Assembly (NCBI GenBank): GCA_948469375.1
Contig: CAOKLO010000018.1
Location: forward strand, 1-58,144
Length of the DNA: 58,144 nt
Reading direction: 5' to 3'
Origin: an uncultured bacterium
GTDB lineage: Bacteria; Bacillota; Clostridia; Oscillospirales; Oscillospiraceae
The notes under the pieces were generated by a model. That model was not told where the DNA came from. It ran no database searches and was given only the letters and a program-made list of their open reading frames with translations. Made by a program: the position numbers and the translations under genes. Shown here in pieces: positions 1 through 6,166 of the stretch (position 1 is the stretch's first letter; each line of letters opens with the position of its first letter).

Positions 1-112
1 TTTCCAGCCATTTGCCATAGTCCCGGGCAGCTTGGCTATGCACGCGTATCAGGGCACCGTTTTTTGCGCTCCACCACTGAAAATCCCTTGTTTTTAAGGC
101 TGCTTTGTTCAC
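1..112 (-). CDS. hypothetical protein, N-terminal part only (runs off the window)
   Basis: A GTG codon at 112-110 is preceded on the minus strand by AGGAG with an 8-nt gap, and the frame stays open to the window edge (37 codons). The visible residues begin (M)NKAALKTRDFQWWSAKNGAL and are basic and aromatic; I do not recognise the family. The same small spacing and strong ribosome binding site as neighbouring real genes is the main support. A 10-bp inverted repeat lies about 45-80 bp upstream and could be its operator. Confidence 0.5.
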   Translation of the reverse strand, partial: MNKAALKTRDFQWWSAKNGALIRVHSQAARDYGKWLE

Positions 113-154
113 ACTGTTCTCTCCTTTTTCGGATTTCCCGCCGCAATGCGGCAC

Positions 155-191
155 AATTACAGTAGTAAAAACAATAATAATTACTGTAATT
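155..191. repeat. 10-bp inverted repeat, possible operator
   Basis: AATTACAGTA (155-164) and its exact reverse complement TACTGTAATT (182-191) are separated by 17 nt of AT-rich sequence. It sits upstream of the truncated minus-strand gene starting at 112 and there is no T-run beside it, so a protein-binding site is more likely than a terminator. The assignment to that gene is inference. Confidence 0.5.
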
Positions 192-289
192 CAGCTTTTT
201 TGGTCAAAAGCTCCTGATTATTTGCCTATTTTGAGAATTTCAAAACGATTTTGGATGAAAATATTTTAAAACTCAAAAATCGCGTCATG

Positions 290-396
290 TAGTATAGTTA
301 TAGCATTACTTTATAAATTCATTAGTTATCTTTTATGATAGCTCTTCTAAAGAGAGCTATCATAAAAGAAATAATCCATAAAGAAACACTATACTA
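290..396. repeat. 107-bp nested AT-rich palindrome
   Basis: The outer arms are TAGTATAGT (290-298) and ACTATACTA (388-396); the core is a perfect 17-bp inverted repeat, 329-345 against 353-369, with a 7-nt loop. The arms between them are imperfectly complementary. It lies downstream of the minus-strand gene 593-1093 and upstream of the gene starting at 112. It could be a terminator, a miniature inverted-repeat element, or the edge of a mobile element; no transposase accompanies it. Confidence 0.6.
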
Positions 397-592
397 CCGA
401 CTCCTACGTGACTTTCCAGGCTTTTTGGCCCAGCTTTTGAGGCTGGCCCAACAGCCTGGCAACTCAAGGCCATTGGATTAGGGAAAACTGTGGGGGCCCC
501 AACAAGAACGCTTCGCGTTCGCCTGGCCGTACAATGCTTTGCGCTTAAGGCCAGGGGAGCGGCCTGCTGCGGCGCATCTCTTTGGGGCGCCT
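397..592. other. gene-free GC-rich spacer with short inverted repeats
   Basis: No gene is visible. It abruptly becomes GC-rich after the AT-rich palindrome and contains GAACGC-ttc-GCGTTC (506-520) and CCTGGCC (522-528) matched by GGCCAGG (549-555), as well as an imperfect GGCCCAGC/GGCTGGCC hairpin near 428-450. These would fold as consecutive stem-loops in the 3' region of the minus-strand gene that ends at 593. Confidence 0.4.
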
Positions 593-1093
593 TTATCCGC
601 CCCAAGAGTATTGGTTCACGGGGATGACCAGCGAATTGCTATACACGTAGAATCGGTACGGGCGCAGGCCATCGTCAATTTCAATGACTTCGCCGCCGTT
701 GAATACCATGTCCGGGATGACATCACTGAGGCGGTAATCCCGCATCTTTTCAAAGAATTCCTTCGCTGAGAGGCCGAGTGTAATAACAGTTTTCACCTCA
801 TAGCGGCGGCGTTCGGGGCTGATGCACTTCCTTGGACGGGCTTCCCAGGCTTCCCGAATGAAGCAGTCCATGAAGCGGTGCCGGTCGTCGATGAAGTCAT
901 AGATGCGGCAAATTGGCGGCGAAATCAGTCTTGGACACCAATCTTTCGGATAGGCAGGCCCGGACTTTGGGAAGCGTTTTGGCTTCCGCTTGCCGGGAAA
1001 GCCGTCACAATAGTAGGTAGGGGTGAGTGACGGACCAATCTGTAGAAGATAGGAGCACTCCCGGCATCGGAACCGGGGAAAGAGTGAACGCAT
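593..1093 (-). CDS. hypothetical protein with N-terminal cysteine cluster
   Basis: The 166-residue frame starts at ATG 1093 behind GAGGTG with good spacing. Cysteines at positions 10, 13, 29 and 53 (C-x2-C then two single cysteines) suggest a small zinc-binding fold at the N terminus, followed by a basic KRKPKRFPK stretch and a mixed alpha/beta C-terminal half. I do not recognise a named family; the style is that of small accessory proteins on integrative elements. It lies about 165 nt downstream of the sigma factor gene on the same strand and may be co-transcribed with it. Function unknown. Confidence 0.6.
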   Translation of the reverse strand: MRSLFPRFRCRECSYLLQIGPSLTPTYYCDGFPGKRKPKRFPKSGPAYPKDWCPRLISPPICRIYDFIDDRHRFMDCFIREAWEARPRKCISPERRRYEVKTVITLGLSAKEFFEKMRDYRLSDVIPDMVFNGGEVIEIDDGLRPYRFYVYSNSLVIPVNQYSWGG

Positions 1094-1259
1094 GATTTTT
1101 CACCTCGAATTTAGTTTAGTTGGACAACAAAATCTGACCAATATCAAGGAACCTGGAATGCCGGACTGTGCCGCATTTGCCTTGGGGCCCAGTGAAGTAT
1201 CACTGCTCCCTTAAAGGCCCCTCCCATAATTATAGGGAAAATTGCGTTTTTTTTCGTTT

Positions 1260-1739
1260 TTACAGCGCCGTCAGCTTTTCAGAGAGCTTCTTTTTCGCCC
1301 GCCAGATGGCCTTCTGCACGGCGTCTTTCTGCATGCCGAGCATCCCGGCGATTTCTTCGGTGGTGTATCCATCCCAGAAACGGAGCAGCAGCACATCCCT
1401 GTCCCGTGGTGGGAGCTGGGAGATGGCTTCCATCACGCCCAGCCGTTCGGGATGAACCTGCGCCGTCTTCATATTGCTGACATCCAACGGCTCGCAGTGG
1501 GGCCGGCTCCGGTAGAGGTCAATGGCCCGATGCTTGGCGGTGAGAGCCACGTAGGCTTTGGTGGCGGGGGAGTCGATATCCCCCAGCTTGTCCATGTGGG
1601 GAAGCAGGTAGAGAAGCGCTTGCTGAGCGGCGTCCTCAGCGTCTGCGGGATTTTGCAGTATCTCCATGGCTATATGACACATGAGGTGCCAGTATTTTTC
1701 GAAAAGCTGTTCAGCTTTCAATTTCTGTGTTTCTAACAT
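1260..1739 (-). CDS. sigma-70 family RNA polymerase sigma factor (ECF-like)
   Basis: A 159-residue protein containing only sigma regions 2 and 4. Region 2 spans about residues 13-76 (DAEDAAQQALLYLLPHMDKL, then AKHRAIDLYR), and region 4 spans about 103-157, with LPPRDRDVLLLRFWDGYTTE followed by the helix-turn-helix EEIAGMLGMQKDAVQKAIWR. It would direct RNA polymerase to a small regulon. No anti-sigma gene is adjacent. The ATG at 1739 has no Shine-Dalgarno at normal distance: the strong AAGGAGG lies about 30 nt upstream, and an in-frame TGA three codons before the ATG excludes an upstream start. A 41-bp tandem repeat array fills its upstream region. Such sigma factors with a neighbouring Cys-rich unknown are typical of accessory islands. 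Confidence 0.85.
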   Translation of the reverse strand: MLETQKLKAEQLFEKYWHLMCHIAMEILQNPADAEDAAQQALLYLLPHMDKLGDIDSPATKAYVALTAKHRAIDLYRSRPHCEPLDVSNMKTAQVHPERLGVMEAISQLPPRDRDVLLLRFWDGYTTEEIAGMLGMQKDAVQKAIWRAKKKLSEKLTAL

Positions 1740-1794
1740 AAACTTTCACATACTTTCTTGTTGATATCTACCTCCTTTTTGATGTGGTATGGAT

Positions 1795-2026
1795 GAATTA
1801 GACGGAGATTTTGCGGCTAAATGTTGACAAACTATGAATTAAACTGAGCTTTTGCGGGTGAATATGAATAAACTGTAAATTAAGCCGAGCTTTTGCGGAT
1901 AAGTATGAACAAGTTGTGAATTAGACCGAGATTTTGCAGAAAATTTACAACAACTGGAAAAATCAGCATCAAAAGCTCGGAATAATTGCCCGCAAAATCT
2001 CGGAAAAATTATAATTAAACCGAGCT
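1795..2026 (-). repeat. 41-bp tandem repeats plus inverted copies upstream of the sigma gene
   Basis: Read on the minus strand, the core CCGCAAAAGCTCGG followed by YTTAATT occurs four times with starts exactly 41 bp apart (plus-strand unit starts 1795, 1836, 1877, 1918). The whole 41-bp unit is conserved, not just the core. Two inverted copies of the core follow (1971-1980 and 1991-2003), then one further direct copy, AATTAAACCGAGCT, at 2013-2026. A 41-bp period is close to four helical turns, so the sites would face the same side of the DNA. This resembles an iteron or operator array. Confidence 0.75.
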
Positions 2027-2417
2027 ACTATGTTGACGTTTGACGAAAAATGCACACATTGTCCGGATTATTTTGACCTCGTTTTCTCCCCAGGCGCACC
2101 CCCCGCAACCCCCTCATTTCTTCCCTTTCAGGGGGCAAACGTCCAGTTGAGAATGTTGCTCAGTAATTTCGCAAAAATCGTGCTTGTTTTCTCAAAAACA
2201 GGCCGGGATTACCAGCCGCCCGCGCCGGTTTTGTGAGGGATTTTTATGGGGATGGCGTGGGGAGTGCAGCACAAGAAGTTGGGAGAGGAGAAGGGGAGAA
2301 TTTGCAGGGGAAACCCTTGTTTTTCTGGATTTTTCAGCTATAATGCTCACGATTCCGATGCCCCCGAAGGGGGGGAGAATGAGAGAATTGGCGGGGGCTT
2401 TGCCTGGGGGTGCGCAC
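2027..2417. other. gene-free spacer between accessory region and rplL
   Basis: No convincing gene. Short open frames exist on both strands but lack ribosome binding sites or recognisable sequence. GCGCACCCCC (2094-2103) recurs inverted as GGGGGTGCGC (2406-2415), bracketing about 320 bp, and CCCCCT...AGGGGG near 2110-2136 can fold. The bracketed block could be a degenerate non-coding element or simply the edge of an insertion. Confidence 0.35.
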
Positions 2418-2456
2418 AAAAAAAGAGCCCAGGAATGGTGAATTCCTGAGCCCTTT
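2418..2456 (-). terminator. Rho-independent terminator of rplJ-rplL
   Basis: On the minus strand GGGCTCAGGAATTC pairs with the mirrored GGAATGGTG...CCTGGGCTC arm and is followed by seven T residues. It lies about 65 nt beyond the rplL stop codon, closing the ribosomal protein operon before the accessory region. Confidence 0.85.
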
Positions 2457-2520
2457 TGGGGTCATTATTGGGGTGTTGACATGTTCAAGATTCGAAAGAC
2501 GGGAACAGCAGGGGCGTGGC

Positions 2521-2895
2521 TTACTTCAGCTCCACCTTGCCGCCAGCCTCTTCCAGCTTCTTCTTGAGCTCCTCGGCCTCGTCCTTGGACACGGCCTCCT
2601 TCAGAGTCTTGGGAGTGCCCTCGACGGCAGCCTTGGCCTCGGCCAGGCCCAGACCGGTGATCTCGCGGACGGCCTTGATGACCTTGATCTTGGCGGCGGC
2701 GTCGAAGCCGGCCAGGACCACATCGAACTCAGTCTTCTCCTCAGCGGCAGGAGCAGCAGCGCCGGCGGCGGGAGCGGCCATAGCGGCGGCGGAAACGCCG
2801 AACTCCTCCTCCAGAGCCTTGACCAGGTCGTTCAGCTCCAGAACGGTAAGAGCCTTGACTTCTTCAACCAGAGCGGTGACTTTCTCGCTAGCCAT
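2521..2895 (-). CDS. rplL: 50S ribosomal protein L7/L12
   Basis: L12 forms the multi-copy stalk of the large ribosomal subunit that recruits and activates translation GTPases. The 124-residue protein has the N-terminal dimerisation helices (residues 1-45, [20 protein letters not shown]), the alanine/proline hinge (about 46-58), and the C-terminal factor-binding domain with [23 protein letters not shown] 2895 is chosen because AGGAGG sits 9 nt upstream and the family starts at this point. It follows rplJ by 63 nt and is the last gene of the operon; a terminator follows. rpoB, the usual next gene, is absent here. Confidence 0.97.
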   Translation of the reverse strand: MASEKVTALVEEVKALTVLELNDLVKALEEEFGVSAAAMAAPAAGAAAPAAEEKTEFDVVLAGFDAAAKIKVIKAVREITGLGLAEAKAAVEGTPKTLKEAVSKDEAEELKKKLEEAGGKVELK

Positions 2896-2958
2896 GATGA
2901 AATTCCTCCTAATTGTCAAAAATGAAGTATGTTGCGTCCCATTGCGGGACAGCCGCCC

Positions 2959-3501
2959 TTACTCGGCGGCGGGGGCCTCCTCGGCAGGAGCCTCTGCGGC
3001 GGGTTCGCCGTTCTTCTCGGCAATGGCCTTGATGACCACGGCCAGACTGGTGATGGGAGCCAGCATCATGCCCAGGACCTGACCCAGCAGGGCGTCCTTG
3101 GAGGGCAGCTCAGCCAAGGCGTACACGTCGTCCAGGGGGAGGACCTTGCCGTCCATAAAGCCGGCCTTGATGTTGAAGCGGTCGCCCATCTGTTTGGCGT
3201 ACTTGTTGACGATTCGCATCGGGGCGATGGGGTCTTCCTTGGAGATGGCCATGGAAGTGGTGCCGTTGAGCACCTCGTCCAGCTCGCCCAGCTCCACGTC
3301 GTCCAGGGCGCGGCGGAGCAGGGTGTTCTTCACCACGGCGTACTCCACGCCATTCTCACGCAGCTCATGGCGCAGGGCGGTGTCCTCGGCCACGGTGATG
3401 CCCTTGTAATCCACCAGGACGCCGGAGCTGGCGGCCTTCAGGTCGTCCACCAGAGCGGCCACGATGGCCTGCTTCTCACTGAGAACCTTTGCGTTAGGCA
3501 T
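2959..3501 (-). CDS. rplJ: 50S ribosomal protein L10
   Basis: L10 anchors the L12 dimers to 23S rRNA at the stalk base and in most bacteria represses its own mRNA by binding the leader. The 180-residue protein begins MPNAKVLSEKQAIVAALVDD, has the conserved DYKGITVAEDTALRHELREN and KNTLLRRAL segments, and ends in an acidic alanine-rich tail (EAPAEEAPAAE) that is longer than in some species. ATG 3501 follows GGAGGTG. It is the first gene of the rplJ-rplL operon, with its own strong promoter and an L10-type structured leader. Confidence 0.97.
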   Translation of the reverse strand: MPNAKVLSEKQAIVAALVDDLKAASSGVLVDYKGITVAEDTALRHELRENGVEYAVVKNTLLRRALDDVELGELDEVLNGTTSMAISKEDPIAPMRIVNKYAKQMGDRFNIKAGFMDGKVLPLDDVYALAELPSKDALLGQVLGMMLAPITSLAVVIKAIAEKNGEPAAEAPAEEAPAAE

Positions 3502-3514
3502 TGTTCAAATTCAC

Positions 3515-3655
3515 CTCCGGGTAATTTATCGCGGCAGGTGATTTTTTGCTTGCACAAAAAAATCGCCGCCTTCGTGTCCACACGAAAACAGCGCAAACTT
3601 AGCGTATCGGCTGCATTCTCGGCAGGACTTACGCTTTCGCACCTGCTGTCTTTGA
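3515..3655 (-). ncRNA. L10 leader (autoregulatory 5' UTR of rplJ)
   Basis: Between the promoter and rplJ the transcript carries the hallmarks of the L10 ribosomal leader: AGACAGCAGGTGCGAAAGC near 3635-3651 and TAAGTCCTGCCGAG at 3618-3631, which pair through the CAGG/CCTG and GCGAAAGC elements. Downstream a TTCGTGT/ACACGAA hairpin and a GGCGGCGATTTTTTT segment could act as an attenuator. The consensus match is from memory of the family; a covariance-model scan would settle it. Confidence 0.75.
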
Positions 3656-3666
3656 ACACTCTTGGT

Positions 3667-3695
3667 ATTATATCGCCTGGGCCCGAATTTGTCAA
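3667..3695 (-). promoter_or_regulatory. promoter of rplJ-rplL
   Basis: Perfect -35 TTGACA (3695-3690) and -10 TATAAT (3672-3667) with a 17-bp spacer on the minus strand. Transcription would start about 160 nt before rplJ, so the whole L10 leader is transcribed. Confidence 0.9.
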
Positions 3696-3739
3696 GGGGA
3701 AACTGAAAAAAGTTTGATTTTCTGCCGAGGGAAACCGGA

Positions 3740-3768
3740 TTGACATCGAATGCCAGAGGGCTTATAGT
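3740..3768 (+). promoter_or_regulatory. promoter of the XRE regulator pair
   Basis: -35 TTGACA (3740-3745) and -10 TATAGT (3763-3768), 17-bp spacer, plus strand, divergent from the rplJ promoter 45 bp away. The expected start lies just before the palindrome at 3783. Confidence 0.8.
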
Positions 3769-3782
3769 GGGTCAAAAGCGAT

Positions 3783-3798
3783 GTCAAAACTCTTTGAC
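3783..3798. promoter_or_regulatory. palindromic operator candidate for the XRE regulator
   Basis: GTCAAA-N4-TTTGAC is a perfect palindrome placed at about +8 of the predicted transcript. Further GTCAAA/TTTGTC half-sites occur at 3772, 3814-3819 and GACAAA 3834-3839, suggesting several binding sites. Position and symmetry fit autorepression by the HTH protein encoded at 3884; this is inference. Confidence 0.55.
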
Positions 3799-3883
3799 GC
3801 CGCCCTAAGGCGGTTTGTCAACGGCCTTTGATAGACAAACGCAAGACCATTTGAGACAATAGCCCCGAAAGGAGGAGAATCCC

Positions 3884-4291
3884 ATGGAAATAGGAAGGAA
3901 GCTGAAGGAGGCGCGCCTGGGGGCGAAGCTGACCCAGGAGCAGGTGGCGGAGCGGCTGTTCGTGTCCCGGCAGACCATCTCGAATTGGGAGAATGAAAAG
4001 TCATACCCGGATGTGGTCAGCGTCATCAGGCTGTCCGACCTGTATTCCATCAGCTTGGACGAATTATTGAAGGGGGATACCAAAATGCTGGAGCATTTGG
4101 AAGAGAGCACCGACATCGTGAAGAGCAATCAAAAGCTGATTCTGGCGGTGGCTGCCAATATGGTGGTGTTTTTGGCCTGCCTGACCGCAGCGTTCTTTTT
4201 GCCGGAGAGTGTTTTCTTCATCATCTGCGTTTTCTGTCTGTCGGTGCTGAGTGTGACATATTTGCTGTATCAAATAGTGAAAAGGATATGA
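3884..4291 (+). CDS. XRE-family transcriptional regulator with C-terminal membrane anchor
   Basis: The 135-residue protein has a Cro/C1-type helix-turn-helix at residues 1-60 (LTQEQVAERLFVSRQTISNW, then ENEKSYPDVVSVIRLSDLYS) and two hydrophobic segments at about 82-104 and 107-130 that should anchor it in the membrane. Such HTH-plus-TM proteins usually regulate their own operon. ATG 3884 follows GGAGGAG. The next gene, 9 nt downstream, is a small membrane protein, so the two probably form a sensing or toxin/antitoxin-like pair. The pair is inserted on the opposite strand between rplA and rplJ, which are normally adjacent. Confidence 0.85.
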   Translation: MEIGRKLKEARLGAKLTQEQVAERLFVSRQTISNWENEKSYPDVVSVIRLSDLYSISLDELLKGDTKMLEHLEESTDIVKSNQKLILAVAANMVVFLACLTAAFFLPESVFFIICVFCLSVLSVTYLLYQIVKRI

Positions 4292-4300
4292 GGAATAAAA

Positions 4301-4642
4301 ATGGATAAATTCTACATTGTTTTCGCCGCAATAGGCGCGTCGGCACTCATTGCAGGTAGTTTTTCCTGTGTGTATCAGCTCTACAAGCTGGTGCAGGTAG
4401 ACGCGGAATGCCGGGGGCTGAAGCACCCAAAACTTTGGGGCCTGTTTGCAGCTTCGGGAAACGGACAGTCAGGGCTGATTTTATATCTGATTGGCAGGAG
4501 GAAATATCCCATTCTAGCCATGTCGGAGGAACAAGAATCGCTGATGGGAAAGCGCAAAAAACGGTTTGGGGTGGGATTGCTGTTCTTGGCAGTTGGGGCC
4601 ATCGTGTGTGTGCTGAGTATGTTTCTATCCGGACGGTTTTAA
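4301..4642 (+). CDS. small membrane protein paired with the XRE regulator
   Basis: The 113-residue protein has an N-terminal membrane segment (about 5-27), a moderately hydrophobic central stretch (45-65) and a C-terminal membrane segment (88-110) preceded by the basic cluster GKRKKR, predicting a topology with a short cytoplasmic loop. I do not recognise the family. ATG 4301 follows GAGGAA; the gene starts 9 nt after the XRE gene and ends at a strong terminator, so the two form a bicistronic unit. It may be the partner or target of the membrane-anchored regulator. Confidence 0.7.
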   Translation: MDKFYIVFAAIGASALIAGSFSCVYQLYKLVQVDAECRGLKHPKLWGLFAASGNGQSGLILYLIGRRKYPILAMSEEQESLMGKRKKRFGVGLLFLAVGAIVCVLSMFLSGRF

Positions 4643-4650
4643 GCCATGAT

Positions 4651-4683
4651 AAAAGCCGCCGACGACTGTCGGCGGCTTTTCCT
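4651..4683 (+). terminator. terminator of the XRE/membrane pair
   Basis: AAAAGCCGCCGAC-gact-GTCGGCGGCTTTT, a perfect 13-bp stem followed by T residues, 8 nt after the stop codon. Confidence 0.9.
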
Positions 4684-4723
4684 ATGTCGGTGTACTCACG
4701 CCTCGCCTGTTTGCGACGCGGTT

Positions 4724-4802
4724 CTAAGTTCTCCGACTGCGGAAAAATCCCGTCCGGAGACGTTTCGTCTCCTCCTGGGCTTTTCCTCCGCTCCGAACTT
4801 AG
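4724..4802. repeat. 79-bp nested palindrome downstream of rplA
   Basis: Three concentric inverted repeats share one axis: CTAAGTTC (4724-4731)/GAACTTAG (4795-4802), GGAAAA (4741-4746)/TTTTCC (4781-4786), and GGAGACG-ttt-CGTCTCC (4756-4772). It lies in the gap between the plus-strand terminator and the rplA stop, so it would be transcribed at the 3' end of the rplK-rplA mRNA. There is no clear T-run. It looks like a REP/BIME-like dispersed element or an mRNA-stabilising structure. Confidence 0.6.
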
Positions 4803-4830
4803 CCCGCCGCTCACGACGGCTCGGACGCTG

Positions 4831-5526
4831 TTACGCGAACTTACCGGGATTCAGCTTCACGCCGGGGCCCATGGTGGAAGCGGCGACACAGCTCTTGACG
4901 TACTGGCCCTTGGCGGCGGCGGGCTTGGCCTTGACGATGGCGCCCATCAGGGCGTTCAGGTTGTCGCCCAGCTTCTCGGGGCCGAAGGAGACCTTGCCGA
5001 TGGGGCAGTGGATGATGTTGGTCTTGTCCAGACGGTACTCCACCTTACCGGCCTTGATCTCGTTGACGGCCTGGGTTACGTTGGGGGTAACGGTGCCGGC
5101 CTTGGGGGAGGGCATCAGGCCCTTGGGGCCCAGGATCTTACCCAGACGGCCCACGGTGCCCATCATGTCGGGGGTGGCGACCACCACGTCGAAGTCGAAC
5201 CAATTCTCCTTCTGGATCTTCTCCACCATGTCCATATCGCCCACGAAGTCGGCGCCGGCGGCACGGGCCTCGTCGGCCTTGTCGCCCTTGGCGAAGACCA
5301 GCACCCGGGCGGTCTTGCCGGTGCCGTGGGGGAGGACGATGGCGCCGCGGACCTGCTGGTCGGCGTGGCGGGAGTCCACGCCCAGCTTCACGTGCAGCTC
5401 CACGGTCTCGTCGAACTTGGCGGTAGCGGTCTTAATAACCAGCTCCATGGCCTCGTTCACGTCATATTGGGCGGCGCGGTCGATGAGCTTGGCGCTGTCC
5501 ACATACTTTTTGCCTTTCTTAGCCAT
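4831..5526 (-). CDS. rplA: 50S ribosomal protein L1
   Basis: L1 forms the mobile stalk that helps release deacylated tRNA and is the classic translational repressor of the rplK-rplA mRNA. The 231-residue length and motifs such as RQ-type [40 protein letters not shown] (residues about 118-137) and [12 protein letters not shown] are typical. ATG 5526 follows GGAGGAAG. It lies 18 nt downstream of rplK. A plus-strand regulator pair separates it from rplJ, so rplJ-rplL needs its own promoter. Confidence 0.97.
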   Translation of the reverse strand: MAKKGKKYVDSAKLIDRAAQYDVNEAMELVIKTATAKFDETVELHVKLGVDSRHADQQVRGAIVLPHGTGKTARVLVFAKGDKADEARAAGADFVGDMDMVEKIQKENWFDFDVVVATPDMMGTVGRLGKILGPKGLMPSPKAGTVTPNVTQAVNEIKAGKVEYRLDKTNIIHCPIGKVSFGPEKLGDNLNALMGAIVKAKPAAAKGQYVKSCVAASTMGPGVKLNPGKFA

Positions 5527-5544
5527 TGTGCTTCCTCCTTTCCC

Positions 5545-5970
5545 TTACTCTTCCACCAGCACGCCCATAGAGCGGGCGGTGCCGGCGATCATGCTCATGG
5601 CGGCCTCCAGGCTGGCGGCGTTCAGGTCGGGCATCTTGGTCTCGGCGATCTTCTGGCAGTCGGCCTTGGACAGGGTGGCCACCTTGGTCTTGTTGGGCAC
5701 GCCGGAGCCGGACTCGATGTTGCACGCCTTCTTGATGAGCACGGCGGCGGGGGGAGTCTTGGTGATGAAGGAGAAGGAGCGGTCGGCGTACACGGTGATG
5801 ACCACGGGGATGATGAGGCCCATGTCCTTCTTAGTGCGCTCGTTGAACTCCTTGGTGAAGGCGGCGATGTTTACGCCGTGCTGGCCCAGGGCGGGGCCCA
5901 CAGGGGGGGCCGGGGTTGCCTGGCCGGCGGGGATTTGCAGCTTGACATATCCAGTGATTTTCTGTGCCAT
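5545..5970 (-). CDS. rplK: 50S ribosomal protein L11
   Basis: L11 binds the GTPase-associated centre of 23S rRNA, the site of thiopeptide action. The 141-residue protein has the proline-rich N-terminal domain ([20 protein letters not shown], with [10 protein letters not shown]) and the C-terminal rRNA-binding domain ([26 protein letters not shown]). MAQKITGY at 5970 is chosen over an ATG four codons upstream because GGAGGTG is 9 nt before it and L11 proteins start there. First gene after a 196-nt hairpin-rich gap following nusG. Confidence 0.97.
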   Translation of the reverse strand: MAQKITGYVKLQIPAGQATPAPPVGPALGQHGVNIAAFTKEFNERTKKDMGLIIPVVITVYADRSFSFITKTPPAAVLIKKACNIESGSGVPNKTKVATLSKADCQKIAETKMPDLNAASLEAAMSMIAGTARSMGVLVEE

Positions 5971-6166
5971 TTGAAACAGCACCTCCTACATGAAATGTGG
6001 TGGTGACGAAACCTCGTCGCCGCAAACGCCATATCCCTCGCTTCCGCCTTTGGCGAAAGCTCGCTCATTTTGCTGCGGCTCCTCTCCCCACGAAAGCTGA
6101 AACCGCTTTCGCGGGGACCCCATGAGGGTTCTCCCACTGGCAGGTCTCTGTCCTGCCTCTCGTTTT
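5971..6166 (-). other. intercistronic region nusG-rplK with four stem-loops
   Basis: No gene and no obvious promoter. On the minus strand it folds as consecutive hairpins: GGCAGG/CCTGCC (about 6134-6152), CCCCGCGAAAGC/GCTTTCGTGGGG (about 6086-6116), GCTTTCGCC-aaa-GGCGGAAGC (about 6040-6062) and GACGA/TCGTC near 6012-6026. None is followed by a T-run. They may be processing sites or targets for ribosomal-protein feedback. Confidence 0.5.

Noticed and set aside
1795-2026. CRISPR-like array
   Set aside because: The intervening sequences between cores are themselves conserved, so there are no unique spacers; no cas genes; the inverted copies also argue against it.
2030-2449. Short frames on both strands in the spacer before rplL
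   Set aside because: No ribosome binding sites at their starts, proline/glycine-rich translations, mutually overlapping; treated as non-coding.
4408-6006. Long plus-strand frames opposite rplA and rplK
   Set aside because: They run antisense through conserved ribosomal protein genes and the regulator terminator, with repetitive Gly/His/Leu translation; shadows.
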